Shown: positions 8,163 to 18,241 of the stretch, piece after piece
How the letters are laid out: each line of letters starts with the position of its first letter
Position numbering within the stretch: position 1 is the stretch's first letter
Assembly: GCF_025506355.1 (NCBI RefSeq)
Contig: NZ_JANZYP010000032.1
Coordinates: forward strand, 1 to 64,000
DNA: 64,000 bases
Source of the DNA: Sphaerisporangium corydalis
GTDB taxonomy: Bacteria > Actinomycetota > Actinomycetes > Streptosporangiales > Streptosporangiaceae
Direction of reading: 5' to 3'
Made by a program: the position numbers and the translations under genes
Notes under the pieces: generated by a model
The model's input: only the letters and a program-made list of their open reading frames with translations
Told to the model about the DNA's origin: nothing
Databases searched by the model: none

Positions 8163-8837
8163 TTAGTCGAGCCAGATCACGATACCGGTGAGGCCGTTGA
8201 GCACGGCCGCGACCCCGGCCCGGACGGCGCGGCCGGCGCGCTCGGGGGTGAAGGTGGCGGGATCGTACCCCGAGGACATGCCGAGGCCCTCGCCGCGGAA
8301 CGACGCACCGGTCCAGTCGGCGGCGGTGACGTTCGCCGTGGGCTCGCCGAGCTCGGCGCCGACCACGAGGAACTTCTGGCCGAGGTGGCTGGGGGTGACC
8401 AGGGCCAGGGGGTCGACGAGGTCGTTGCCCGCGCTGATGATGAGGTCGGGCGCCAGGGCGATCGCCTGGCTGATGCCCGGGACGAACTGGTCCGGCGCCG
8501 TGGCCGTGACCGTCTTGAGGCTGGCGTGCGTCTCCTTCGCCCAATCTGTCACGGCGTTCACCAGCGTCCGGGTCTGCGGGTCCTTCCCGGCGGTGAGCAG
8601 CACCACGCGGTAGCCCTCCGAGGGACGGACCCCGTCCCACGAGCCGGGGCGCGGGGTGATCGTCGCCTCCGGGGCGGGTGATCCGGCGGGGTCGGAGAAC
8701 CCCGGGCCGAGGGTGCCGACGGCGGTGGGCTTCGCGTGCGCCCCGGACCAGTCGTCGCCGGAGCCGCATCCGCTGACCAGTACGGCGGCCGCGACCGCCG
8801 CGGCCAGCGCGCCGGCCGGCAGGAGTCGACAGCGCAT
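8163..8837 (-). CDS. Lipoprotein, BMP/periplasmic-binding-like
   Basis: The 224-residue product starts with a lipoprotein signal ending in the lipobox LVSGC (Cys at about residue 24), so it is predicted to be anchored outside the membrane. Stretches such as GYRVVLLTAGKDPQTRTLVN, LAPDLIISAGNDLVDPLALV and KFLVVGAELGEPTANVT resemble the Rossmann-like lobe of basic-membrane-protein or sugar-binding proteins. It is shorter than full binding proteins, and no permease or ATPase gene is adjacent. A solute-sensing role is therefore tentative. Confidence 0.6.
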   Translation of the reverse strand: MRCRLLPAGALAAAVAAAVLVSGCGSGDDWSGAHAKPTAVGTLGPGFSDPAGSPAPEATITPRPGSWDGVRPSEGYRVVLLTAGKDPQTRTLVNAVTDWAKETHASLKTVTATAPDQFVPGISQAIALAPDLIISAGNDLVDPLALVTPSHLGQKFLVVGAELGEPTANVTAADWTGASFRGEGLGMSSGYDPATFTPERAGRAVRAGVAAVLNGLTGIVIWLD

Positions 8838-9010
8838 GGAGATCGTCCTTCGGAGTGGCGGGAAACCGTGCGCCTACTTCCTACCGCATCGTTCGCGCAG
8901 TTCACGGCAGGAGTGACGTCCGCCGGACGTGGTTCGCCGCCGGTTCGCGCGCGGGCCGCCGTTCGTTCACCTGGGCCCAGCAGATTAGGACATCAACCCC
9001 AAGGAGTCAC

Positions 9011-10225
9011 ATGTCCCACGTCGCCCGACGTCGTGCCGGTGCCCTGGCCGCCGTCGTGGCCGTGGTCGTGGCCGTCCTGCTCGGCACCGCGCCCGCCCTC
9101 GCCCACGGGTTCACCTCGACCGTGTACGTCGGCCTCACCTCGCCAGGGGCCGGGCACGTCCGGTCCGAGCTGGGCCTGGAGTACGACCTGCTCGTCGTCT
9201 CCGCCGCCGACTTCGAGAAGGACGATCCGCTCTTCCGGGAGGGCACCGCCGCGTTCGAGGCCGGTGACGCGACCAGGCAGGCCGCCGCCCTCGACGCCCA
9301 TGCCGCCTCGGTGCTCGCGTACGTGACCAGGCGTTTCGCCGTGACGGCCGAGGGCCGGACGTGCGTCCCCGTCCAGGACGGCCACTTCACGATCGAGGAA
9401 CGCGAGGACGTCCCGTACGCGCGGCTGGCCCTCGACTACCGGTGCCCGGCGTCCGCCGAGGAGCACGAGGTGCGCAGCGGGCTGTTCCCCGACTCCGAGA
9501 AGTACGTGCGCGACAGCAAGACGGTGGTCACCTACGACCTCGACCTGACGGCCGGGAGCGCCGCCCTCGACGCCGGGCACCGGTCGTTCTCCACGCGGCA
9601 GACCTGGGCGCAGCGGTTCTGGCAGTTCTTCCGCCTCGGGGCCGAGCACCTGCTCACCGGGCTGGACCACATCCTGTTCCTGCTGGCGCTCATCGCGGGG
9701 TCCCGCCGCCTGCGCGAGATCGTGCTGGCGGCGACGACCTTCACGCTGGCCCATTCGGTGACCTTCATCCTCGCCGCCCTCGGTCTGGTGCGGGTGCCCG
9801 CGCCGGTCGTCGAACCGGTCATCGCCCTCTCGATCGCGGTCGTCGCGGGCTGGCACCTGTGGCGGATCTGGCGGCGCCGATCGCACGCCACGGATCTCGA
9901 CACGGCCGGCGGCGGTCGTCTCGGCCTGGACGCGGCGGGCTGGGCGCGGCTCGCGGTGGTCTTCTGCTTCGGCCTGGTGCACGGACTCGGCTTCGCCGCG
10001 GCGCTGGGCATCGACCAGGCGTTCTCGTGGACGCTGCTGTGGTCGCTGCTCGTCTTCAACGTGGGCATCGAGGCCGTCCAACTGACGATCATCATCGTGG
10101 TCTTCCCGCTGCTCGCGCTGCTGCGCCGCCGCAGGCCGGCCGGGCTGTGGTCGACCGGGGTGATCGCGGCGGGGGTGGCGGTGATGGGCCTGGTGTGGTT
10201 CGCGCAGCGGGTGCTCGGGACCTGA
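9011..10225 (+). CDS. HupE/UreJ-family membrane protein
   Basis: The 404-residue protein starts with a signal peptide (to about AHG at residue 33), followed by an extracytoplasmic domain of about 180 residues. The C-terminal membrane domain is of the HupE/UreJ type, with the characteristic GAEHLLTGLDHILFLLALIA, TLAHSVTF and VHGLGFAAAL motifs whose histidines may bind metal. Related proteins are associated with nickel or cobalt supply. ATG at 9011 is preceded by AAGGAG. The next two genes (secreted metallophosphatase and WxL-interacting-like protein) run in the same direction and could be functionally linked. Confidence 0.85.
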   Translation: MSHVARRRAGALAAVVAVVVAVLLGTAPALAHGFTSTVYVGLTSPGAGHVRSELGLEYDLLVVSAADFEKDDPLFREGTAAFEAGDATRQAAALDAHAASVLAYVTRRFAVTAEGRTCVPVQDGHFTIEEREDVPYARLALDYRCPASAEEHEVRSGLFPDSEKYVRDSKTVVTYDLDLTAGSAALDAGHRSFSTRQTWAQRFWQFFRLGAEHLLTGLDHILFLLALIAGSRRLREIVLAATTFTLAHSVTFILAALGLVRVPAPVVEPVIALSIAVVAGWHLWRIWRRRSHATDLDTAGGGRLGLDAAGWARLAVVFCFGLVHGLGFAAALGIDQAFSWTLLWSLLVFNVGIEAVQLTIIIVVFPLLALLRRRRPAGLWSTGVIAAGVAVMGLVWFAQRVLGT

Positions 10226-10344
10226 GCTCACATCACCTCTTCCGGCAAGCGCAACGACGTGCCTGTCTCACGTTCACCTTGCCGCCACCGGCCTCCGAAA
10301 CCGTGACAAATGTTCTTTTTACTCATCAAATGGACGGAAATCCG

Positions 10345-11934
10345 ATGAAGTTCGACAATCGGCGCCTCGGGCCGGTCCGACGCCGGGTGGCCGTGGGCGC
10401 CACCGCGGCCGTCATGGGCCTCACCGCGGTGTTCGCCGGCGGCCTTGCGACGGCGGCTCACGCCACCGCGGGCACGCCGCCGACCGCCATCATCCTCGGC
10501 GTGGGCGCGACCGAGTCGCAGCGCGTCGTGTCCTGGTACTCCGCGGCCGGCACCGCGCAGGTGGTCCAGGTCGTGCCGACCTCCAAGCTCGAGCACGGCA
10601 GGTTCCCCCGGCACACGGCCACCTACTCGGCCACCGTCGCCGCGAACACGGTCAACGGCGGCTTCAACGGCCACGCCACGATCGACGGCCTGAAGAAGAA
10701 CACCGCGTACTCCTACCGCGTCGGCGCCGAGGGCGGCTGGTCCTCGACCTACTCCTTCAGGACCCGGGACTTCAAGGGCGACTTCGACTTCCTGTTCTTC
10801 GGCGACCCGCAGATCGGCTCGTCCGGCGACGTGGCCAAGGACGGCGCCGGCTGGGCGGACACCGTGAACGTCGCCCTCACCGCCAACCCGAAGGCCGAAC
10901 TGCTGGTCTCGGGCGGCGACCAGGTCGAGGCCGCCAACACCGAGACGCAGTGGGACGCGTTCCTCGCGCCCGACAAGCTGCGCCAGTACCCGTGGGCCGC
11001 CACGATCGGCAACCACGACGTCGGCGGCAAGGCGTACGAGCAGCACTTCTGGACGCCGAACACCGACCGTTCCGCGCCGTACTACAACGGCGACGCGGCC
11101 ACCCGGTCGGGCGGTGACTACTGGTACCTCTACAAGGACACGCTGTTCATCGACATCAACAGTAACGCCTACGCCACCGGCGCCGACGCCGCGCACATCG
11201 GCTTCATCACCGATGTCGTCAAGAGGCACGGCGGCCACGCCAAGTACACCGTGCTCGTGTACCACCACTCGATCTACTCGCCGGCCGATCACGCGAACGA
11301 CGCCGACAACCAGCAGCGCCGCCAGGACTTCCCGACCGCCTTCTCCAAGCTCGGCGTCGACCTGGTCCTGCAGGGTCACGACCACAGCTACTCCCGCAGC
11401 TACGTGATCAAGAACGGCAAGAAGGCGAACAAGAACGAGCGGCCCGGTGCCGCGCAGGTGGAGCAGGGTCCCGGCGGCGTCATCTACGTGACGGCGAACT
11501 CCGCGTCGGGCTCGAAGTACTACGACCTCACCGCTCCTGACACCACCCAGGACCCGAACTACGGTCCCGACCCGCTGAACCCCAAGAGCCACTGGGCCAA
11601 CTCGGTCGAGAGCCAGGAGCACGTCAGGACCTACGTCAGGGTCCAGGTGCGTGACGACAAGCTCATCGTCGAGGACCTGCGCAGCGGCACCTGCGCCGCG
11701 CCCAACGCCGCGGTGGAGCTGGGCAAGGTGTCGTGGTGCGGCCCGGACAGCGGCGCCAGCGCCGCCCGGCCCGTTGGTTCCGCCGTCGACAAGGTGGTGA
11801 TCCGCCCGTCGGACGACGGTCACGGCCACGACGGTCATGACGGCCATGACGACGACGGCCACGGCGGCTGGGGTCACGACGGCAAGGGCGACGACCACAA
11901 GCCGGCCGCGGCCGAGGCCGCCTGGCTGCAGTAG
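10345..11934 (+). CDS. Secreted purple-acid-type metallophosphoesterase with His/Asp-rich tail
   Basis: The 529-residue exported enzyme has a signal peptide to about residue 36, then a fibronectin-III-like N-domain of purple acid phosphatases. The calcineurin-like core follows, with the metal ligands in order: FFGDPQIG, SGGDQVE, IGNHDVGG, VYHHSIYS and LQGHDHSYSR. It probably hydrolyses phosphate esters outside the cell. The C-terminus ends in a run of HGHDGH/DDDGH residues (11820-11890) likely to bind divalent metal. ATG at 10345 has GGA upstream; ATG 10330 is an alternative. It follows the HupE-like gene by 119 bases. Confidence 0.85.
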   Translation: MKFDNRRLGPVRRRVAVGATAAVMGLTAVFAGGLATAAHATAGTPPTAIILGVGATESQRVVSWYSAAGTAQVVQVVPTSKLEHGRFPRHTATYSATVAANTVNGGFNGHATIDGLKKNTAYSYRVGAEGGWSSTYSFRTRDFKGDFDFLFFGDPQIGSSGDVAKDGAGWADTVNVALTANPKAELLVSGGDQVEAANTETQWDAFLAPDKLRQYPWAATIGNHDVGGKAYEQHFWTPNTDRSAPYYNGDAATRSGGDYWYLYKDTLFIDINSNAYATGADAAHIGFITDVVKRHGGHAKYTVLVYHHSIYSPADHANDADNQQRRQDFPTAFSKLGVDLVLQGHDHSYSRSYVIKNGKKANKNERPGAAQVEQGPGGVIYVTANSASGSKYYDLTAPDTTQDPNYGPDPLNPKSHWANSVESQEHVRTYVRVQVRDDKLIVEDLRSGTCAAPNAAVELGKVSWCGPDSGASAARPVGSAVDKVVIRPSDDGHGHDGHDGHDDDGHGGWGHDGKGDDHKPAAAEAAWLQ

Positions 11935-12022
11935 CCGGCCGAGGGCGGCGCCGGAGAGGCCCGGCCTCATCACGCCGAGCCGATCCGGCCCGCCACCTGG
12001 TGGGGTGGGCACCGCCGGGTGG

Positions 12023-12082
12023 CCCCCCCCCCCCCCAAACCCCCCCCCCCCCCCACCCCCCCCCCCGCCCCCCCCCCCCCCC
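12023..12082. repeat. Poly-C tract in intergenic spacer
   Basis: Runs of 7 to 16 C residues broken by single A or G bases fill about 60 bases after the phosphatase gene. Its length is hard to sequence reliably, so the assembly may be inexact here. On the transcript it would form an extreme C-rich segment. No function is known. Confidence 0.7.
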
Positions 12083-12130
12083 GTGCCGGCCCGCCACGGG
12101 GTGGGGTGGGCCCCGCGGGGGGCCCCCCCC

Positions 12131-12261
12131 ACCGCACATCCCGCCCCACCCACGACCGCCCCACCGGACATCCCACGCCACCGCACATCCCGCCCCACCC
12201 ACGACCGCCCCACCGGACATCCCACGCCACCGCACATCCCGTCCCACCCGCGACCGCCCGA
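12131..12261. repeat. 49-bp tandem repeat, 2.7 copies
   Basis: Units start at 12131, 12180 and 12229, each beginning ACCGCACATCCCGCCCCACC. The first two are identical and the third is partial and slightly diverged, merging into the GAGG ribosome site of the next gene. A 49-base unit is not a multiple of three, and no gene spans it. Recent expansion in a leader or promoter region is the simplest reading. Confidence 0.75.
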
Positions 12262-12271
12262 GGAACACCAG

Positions 12272-13252
12272 ATGCGCCCGCCCAGACCGTTCACGACCAC
12301 AGCAGCCGGAGCCCTCGCCACCGTGGTGGTGCTGTTCGGCCTCCTCGGAATGGGGGCCGGGCCCGCCGCGGCGGACGGCGACGCCTCCTGGGCGATCTCG
12401 ACGGCCGCCAACGACTTCGGGTCCGACCGGCAGAACTACAGCTACACCCTCGACCCGGGCGGGCGGATCGAGGACGGTCTCGTGGTCGTCAACCACGGCA
12501 CCACGCCGCTGCGCCTCGCCGTGTACGCCGCCGACGGGTTCACCGACGAGGGAGGCGGGCTCGACCTGGTCACCAAGGACGTGACGTCGAAGCGGGTGGG
12601 CGCCTGGGTCCGCGCGGACCGGCCCGACGTGACGGTCCGGCCCGGCGGGTCGGCCGAGGTGCCGTTCATGGTCACCCTCCCGGCCGACGCCGCGCCCGGC
12701 GAGTACATGGGCGGCATCGTCACCTCGACCAGCGCGGCGGACGGCACCGGCGCGGGCCGGCGCCTCGGCATCCGGATCCGCCTGCGCGTCGGTGGCGAAC
12801 TCAGGCCGGACCTGTCGGTGGAGGACCTGCGCGTGCGCTACTCGGGCACGGCCAACCCCTTCGGGAAGGGCGACGCCACCGTCACGTACACGATCCGCAA
12901 CACGGGCAACGCGATCCTCGCCGCCCGGCAGTCGGTGTCGGTCTCCAGCCTCTTCGGGAGTGCCAGTGGCGGCGCGGGCCGGATCGGCGACTCGCCCCAG
13001 CTCCTCCCCGGCGACACCTGGAAGGTCTCCGTGCCGGTACACGGGGTGGTGCCCGCGCTGAGGGCGACGGGGACGGTCACCCTGGTCCCGCTGGTCACCG
13101 ACGCGGCGAACTCGGTCGCCCTGCTCGCCGGGGTCGAGACGACGGCGCACGCCTGGACCGTCCCCTGGACGCTGCTGCTCCTGCTCGTCGTCCTCTGCGC
13201 CCTCGCCGCCGGGGTCGTGGCCGCTAAGCGGCGACGATCATCTGACCGATAA
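12272..13252 (+). CDS. WxL-interacting-type (DUF916-like) surface protein
   Basis: The 326-residue product has a signal peptide to AAADG (about residue 35). An extracellular region like the peptidoglycan-binding domain of WxL-interacting proteins follows: YTLDPGGRIEDGLVVVNHGT, then a VPFMVTLPADAAPGEYMGGI segment, then an Ig-like part. It closes with a C-terminal membrane helix (WTLLLLLVVLCALAAGVVAA) and a basic tail. In Gram-positive relatives such proteins sit at the wall and hold partner surface proteins; no WxL partner was seen here. ATG at 12272 has GAGG nine bases upstream. Confidence 0.8.
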   Translation: MRPPRPFTTTAAGALATVVVLFGLLGMGAGPAAADGDASWAISTAANDFGSDRQNYSYTLDPGGRIEDGLVVVNHGTTPLRLAVYAADGFTDEGGGLDLVTKDVTSKRVGAWVRADRPDVTVRPGGSAEVPFMVTLPADAAPGEYMGGIVTSTSAADGTGAGRRLGIRIRLRVGGELRPDLSVEDLRVRYSGTANPFGKGDATVTYTIRNTGNAILAARQSVSVSSLFGSASGGAGRIGDSPQLLPGDTWKVSVPVHGVVPALRATGTVTLVPLVTDAANSVALLAGVETTAHAWTVPWTLLLLLVVLCALAAGVVAAKRRRSSDR

Positions 13253-13346
13253 GCGGGTTTGAGCCTGCCTGAAAGCTGTACTCGGCGGACGGCCGATGGA
13301 AGACTTGCGGGCGTTTCGAAGTCGGCTCCAACCCCCCGGAGGAATC

Positions 13347-13706
13347 GTGCGCAGAGCCGCCAAGGCTTTCCTGACGCTGGCCGTCGCGCTGGCCGCTGTG
13401 ACCGCGACGACCCAGCCCGCAAACGCCGTCACGAACACCTGCCGCCCTGACCTGTTCTCGGGTAAGTGCGCCAGTGGTTACACGCCCGCCAACCACACGC
13501 TCAACCGCGTGTGGATCGGCATCGACACCGGCAGTTCCATCGCCAACTGGGAGGTGTGGGACCGCGACACCGGCGTCCGTGTCGGATCGGGCAAGGTGTC
13601 GCCGAACACCAACTTCCGGGACGGGGTTTACGGACTGTACGGGAACAAGTACCAGCTCATCATCAAGGGAGCCTGGGGGATCTACGGCTTCATCTGCGAC
13701 TGCTGA
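13347..13706 (+). CDS. Small secreted cysteine-containing protein
   Basis: The 119-residue product starts at a GTG preceded by a near-perfect GGAGGA site. A longer frame from 13296 lacks one. A signal peptide (MRRAAKAFLTLAVALAAVTA) ends near ANA. The mature protein of about 90 residues has cysteines in CRPDLFSGKC and the terminal CDC, so one or two disulphides are likely. Aromatic-rich strands (VWIGIDTGSSIANWEVWDRD) suggest a small beta fold. I do not recognise the family. It lies next to the GH6 cellulase gene, convergently. Confidence 0.75.
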   Translation: MRRAAKAFLTLAVALAAVTATTQPANAVTNTCRPDLFSGKCASGYTPANHTLNRVWIGIDTGSSIANWEVWDRDTGVRVGSGKVSPNTNFRDGVYGLYGNKYQLIIKGAWGIYGFICDC

Positions 13707-13722
13707 CGCGCTGAGCGACCAG

Positions 13723-13799
13723 GGCCTCCGCGCGACGCGGGCCGCGAGAACGCGGGACGCGGGATGCGAGGCGTGACGCGTGGGCGTCGCGCGGAGGCC
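13723..13799. terminator. Long inverted repeat between convergent genes
   Basis: GGCCTCCGCGCGACGC at 13723-13738 is perfectly complementary to GCGTCGCGCGGAGGCC at 13784-13799, a 16-bp stem with a 45-base G/C-rich loop. It separates the small secreted protein gene from the end of the cellulase gene. There is no T-run, so it may work as a bidirectional transcription barrier or an RNA 3'-end stabiliser. Confidence 0.55.
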
Positions 13800-13821
13800 G
13801 CGGGTCAGGACGGGGTGCGGG

Positions 13822-15183
<1,362 letters not shown>

Positions 15184-15188
15184 TTAGG

Positions 15189-15202
15189 TGGGAGCGCTCC
15201 CA
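15189..15202. promoter_or_regulatory. CelR/CebR-type operator
   Basis: TGGGAGCGCTCCCA is a perfect 14-bp palindrome identical to the established binding site of the LacI-family cellulase repressor CelR of Thermobifida and close to CebR sites of Streptomyces. It lies 24 bases upstream of the cellulase start codon. The repressor would be released by cellobiose. The regulator gene itself is not in this window. Confidence 0.9.
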
Positions 15203-15355
15203 CCGCTTCTCCGGATGGTAGGGAGCCGCCGCCGGTCCCAGAAGGGCCAGGACCGGCGAGGACGGCCCCACGGGCAATAGCCGCAGGCGGGGCCGCCTGG
15301 CGTGCCTTGCCGTCAGGTGAAAGTTTCAGGTCGGAACGGGATCCCTCGCCGGACA

Positions 15356-15390
15356 AGGCGAAAGGCCCTCCGAACCGATTCGGAGAGCCC
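15356..15390 (-). terminator. Hairpin terminator of SRPBCC gene
   Basis: GGCCCTCCGAA (15364-15374) pairs with TTCGGAGAGCC (15379-15389) with one mismatch and a four-base loop. Read leftward it is followed by TTTCGCC, giving a short T-run. Position downstream of the SRPBCC gene stop supports a terminator role. Confidence 0.55.
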
Positions 15391-15470
15391 TTCCCATGTG
15401 ACGGAAAGCGCGTCCACGTCACGGAAAACATGCGGGCGTCACGACGCCGGTGGCGCCGGGCCGGGAGGGG

Positions 15471-15974
15471 TCAGCGGGCCGTCATCGCGTCCAGGGTCTG
15501 GGTCATGTGCTTGCGCAGTTCGCCGAGCCGGACGTCGAGGATGATCGAGGCGATCTCGGGGTTGCCCGCGATCATCTCGCGCAGCCCGCTCATGCCGGGG
15601 CCGTGGACGAAGCTGTGCCGGACCCGGGTCTGGCCCGGGGCGTCTCCGGGCTCCAGGTCGTACCGCCAGCGGGAGGACGGGCGGTCGAGGTTCTCGTCGC
15701 GGTCGAGCACCGACCACGCGAACGCGCGCGGGGAGTCCACCTCGGTGACCACGCAGGTCACCGTCCAGACCCGTCCCTCGCGGCGGTTGGTCCCCTTGAA
15801 GCGAACGCCTTCCTCCAGCGCGTCGTCGGGGCCGAGCCAGGCCGCGTGCTCGCACTCCGGGCTCCACTCGCTGATCCGGGGTACGGCCGTGATGAGGTCC
15901 CACAGCCGCTCGGGCGGCAGGTCGACCGTGGTGTCCAGGTCGACCCGCGCTCCCGTGATGCCGAAGTCCTCCAT
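15471..15974 (-). CDS. SRPBCC (START-like, polyketide cyclase-type) protein
   Basis: The 167-residue cytosolic protein belongs to the SRPBCC helix-grip fold that binds hydrophobic ligands. The N-terminal strand and helix (VDLDTTVDLPPERLWDLITA) and the ISEWSPECEHAAW segment are typical of small polyketide-cyclase-like members. The ATG at 15974 is preceded by GGAGG nine bases upstream; an upstream ATG at 16052 without such a site is less likely. The ligand and role are unknown, and neither neighbour suggests one. Confidence 0.8.
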   Translation of the reverse strand: MEDFGITGARVDLDTTVDLPPERLWDLITAVPRISEWSPECEHAAWLGPDDALEEGVRFKGTNRREGRVWTVTCVVTEVDSPRAFAWSVLDRDENLDRPSSRWRYDLEPGDAPGQTRVRHSFVHGPGMSGLREMIAGNPEIASIILDVRLGELRKHMTQTLDAMTAR

Positions 15975-16669
15975 GTCGCCCTCCACGCGTTCGCGGCACC
16001 CGAACCGATGCCTGCTCTCATTGTCGCCCGGCACCGGCGCCCGGGTGGACACTTACCGGTACACGGTTTCGAATATCGCGCCGGGGGCCGAATCGCCGGA
16101 CACCGGCGCCCGTGCCGATAACTAATTGAATCCCGTAGGATCGGCGGGCGCGGGTGACGCCATTGGCCGCTCCGCCGGGCGTTCAAAGCATTTGTTCTGG
16201 GGGTTCCCGCACACGTTAATCGGCCCGGTCATCCGCCTGCAACCCCTAACGGCGCGACGCCGCCGCAGGCGCGTGGAGCCGCCGGTGAACGCGCTGGACA
16301 GGGCACTGATCGGCGGCCGGCAGGGCCGATGGCGCACGTCCTGCGCCTCCACCGTCCAAATGGACATCACGGTTATCAGCCCGGTTGGTCTGTGTCAATG
16401 ACATGGCGGCGAAAGGGCCGGGGAAACGCCACGATAGGGGTCGGCGGTGCCGCCCGTGTCAGGGGTTGACCCGCACCGGCACCCAAAGGGGAAAATCCAT
16501 TGAACGGCGCGCGAAATTCCGGTCACGTGACGACGGTGCCGATGTGAATGAGCAATCGAGCGGATGACACGCGCGCCGGGCGAGTGCGACGTTTTTGGTC
16601 GGCGAATAGGCGAATACCTGGCCGGGGGTGTGGGGGCATGACCCCGGCCCCGCGTTGATTGGGGAACCG
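15975..16669. other. Gene-free spacer upstream of multicopper oxidase
   Basis: About 700 bases between divergent genes contain only short, conflicting open frames. Local AT content is higher around 16120-16240 and 16480-16560, where the promoters of both flanking genes may lie. No recognisable operator, RNA gene or repeat was found. Confidence 0.5.
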
Positions 16670-18124
16670 ATGCTGAACCGACGACGATTACTGGCGCTCG
16701 GCGCGACCGCGGGCGGGGCGATGCTGCTGCCGTTCACGAAGCTGACCCCGGTCGGCGCGAACGACGGCGAGCTTCCGCACAAGGGCTACCACCTGGGCGC
16801 GCGGACGGCGGGCACCGGCGTACGGCCGGCCCTGGCCCCGTTCTCCACGCAGATGCCGATCCTCCCGACCCTCCAGCCGGTGCAGTCGGGCCTGGACGTC
16901 GACATCTACAAGATCCCGATCAAGGCCGGGACGGCCGAGATCCTGCCCGGCGTCCAGACGCCGGTGCTCACGTACGGCGGCCGGTTCCTCGGGCCCACCA
17001 TCCGGGCCAAGACGAACCGCCGCGTGAAGATCATGTACCAGAACCAGCTCGACATGCCGGCGAACGTCCACCTGCACGGCGGCCACGTGCCGTCGGTCAG
17101 CGACGGCCACCCCATGGACGTGATCCAGCCCGGCCAGGCGCGGGTGTACGACTACCCGAACACCCAGCAGGGCGCGACGCTGTGGTACCACGACCACAGC
17201 CACCACATGGAGGCCGAGCACGTCTACCGCGGCTTGCAGGGCTTCTACCTGATCGAGGACGACAGCGAGCGGCGGCTCAACCTGCCCTCCGGCGCCTACG
17301 ACGTGCCGATCCTGCTCAGGGACGTGGAGTTCGACGCCAACGGCGAGCTGATCTTCTTCGACGACCCGGCGAACCGCACGACGATCCTGGCCAACGGCAA
17401 GGCGCAGCCCTACTTCCCCGTCGCCGCGCGCAAGTACCGGTTCCGGCTGCTCAACGGGTCCAACGAGCACGTCTTCCAGCTCAACCTCGGCGGCGAGACG
17501 ATGACGAAGATCGCCTCGGACGGCGGCCTGCTGCCGGCTCCGGTGCCGGTCACCGAGATGCAGCTCGCCTCAGCCGAGCGGGCCGAGATCGTCGTGGACT
17601 TCGCCCGCTACCCGATCGGCACGCAGCTCGTGCTGTCCAACGGCAGCGACCCGATCCTCCGCTTCGACGTCGTGCGGCGCGCCGTCGACACCAGCCGGGT
17701 GCCCGACCAGCTGCGCCCGCTCCCCGCGCTCCCGACCCCGACGGTCACCCGCGACGTGGCGCTGAGCTTCGACCTGACCGCCGACCCCATCGGCCTGGTC
17801 AACGGCAGGCCGTTCGACCCCGCCCGGGTCGACTTCCAGATCAAGCGGGGCAGCACGGAGATCTGGAACGTCGTCAACGCCGACACCTTCGCCATCGACC
17901 ACACGTTCCACATGCACCTCGTCCAGTTCAGGGTGCTGGAGCGGAACGGCGCGGCGCCCCCGCAGCATGACGCGGGGCTCAAGGACACGGTCAGGCTGCC
18001 GCCGGGCGGGTCGCTGAAGCTCCAGGCCACCTTCCGCGACTACCTGGGCAAGTACGTGTACCACTGCCACTATCTGGAGCACTCGTCCATCGGGATGATG
18101 GCCCAGATGGAGATCATCCCCTAG
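16670..18124 (+). CDS. Tat-exported multicopper oxidase
   Basis: The 484-residue enzyme oxidises phenols, bilirubin-like compounds or metal ions at a type-1 copper and reduces O2 at a trinuclear cluster. The N-terminus MLNRRRLLALGATAGGAMLL is a Tat-like signal. Copper ligands appear in four clusters in order: HLHGGH, WYHDHSHH, HTFHMHLVQF and YHCHYLEHSSIGMMAQ, the last also giving the type-1 Cys-His-Met set. The three-domain size fits CotA or phenoxazinone-synthase-like oxidases. ATG at 16670 follows GGGGAA; an in-frame ATG at 16628 would place 14 residues before the twin arginines. Confidence 0.92.
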   Translation: MLNRRRLLALGATAGGAMLLPFTKLTPVGANDGELPHKGYHLGARTAGTGVRPALAPFSTQMPILPTLQPVQSGLDVDIYKIPIKAGTAEILPGVQTPVLTYGGRFLGPTIRAKTNRRVKIMYQNQLDMPANVHLHGGHVPSVSDGHPMDVIQPGQARVYDYPNTQQGATLWYHDHSHHMEAEHVYRGLQGFYLIEDDSERRLNLPSGAYDVPILLRDVEFDANGELIFFDDPANRTTILANGKAQPYFPVAARKYRFRLLNGSNEHVFQLNLGGETMTKIASDGGLLPAPVPVTEMQLASAERAEIVVDFARYPIGTQLVLSNGSDPILRFDVVRRAVDTSRVPDQLRPLPALPTPTVTRDVALSFDLTADPIGLVNGRPFDPARVDFQIKRGSTEIWNVVNADTFAIDHTFHMHLVQFRVLERNGAAPPQHDAGLKDTVRLPPGGSLKLQATFRDYLGKYVYHCHYLEHSSIGMMAQMEIIP

Positions 18125-18241
18125 GGGTGACGCGCTCTCGCGGGGGTGCGTGACTACCGTTGCGGGAACCGGCACCCCCGGGAATACCGTCTGCGACATC
18201 GGCCGGGCGACGACGTCCCGGCCATGTCGGACGGAGCATCC

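Noticed and set aside
9361-10344. N-terminal extension of the phosphatase frame
   Set aside because: The frame is open upstream only because it overlaps HupE codons out of frame. The signal peptide and ribosome site place the start at 10345.
10228-12411. Antisense frame of 727 codons opposite the metallophosphatase
   Set aside because: Low-complexity Gly/Val/Arg translation, crossing the poly-C tract; the sense strand has a complete enzyme.
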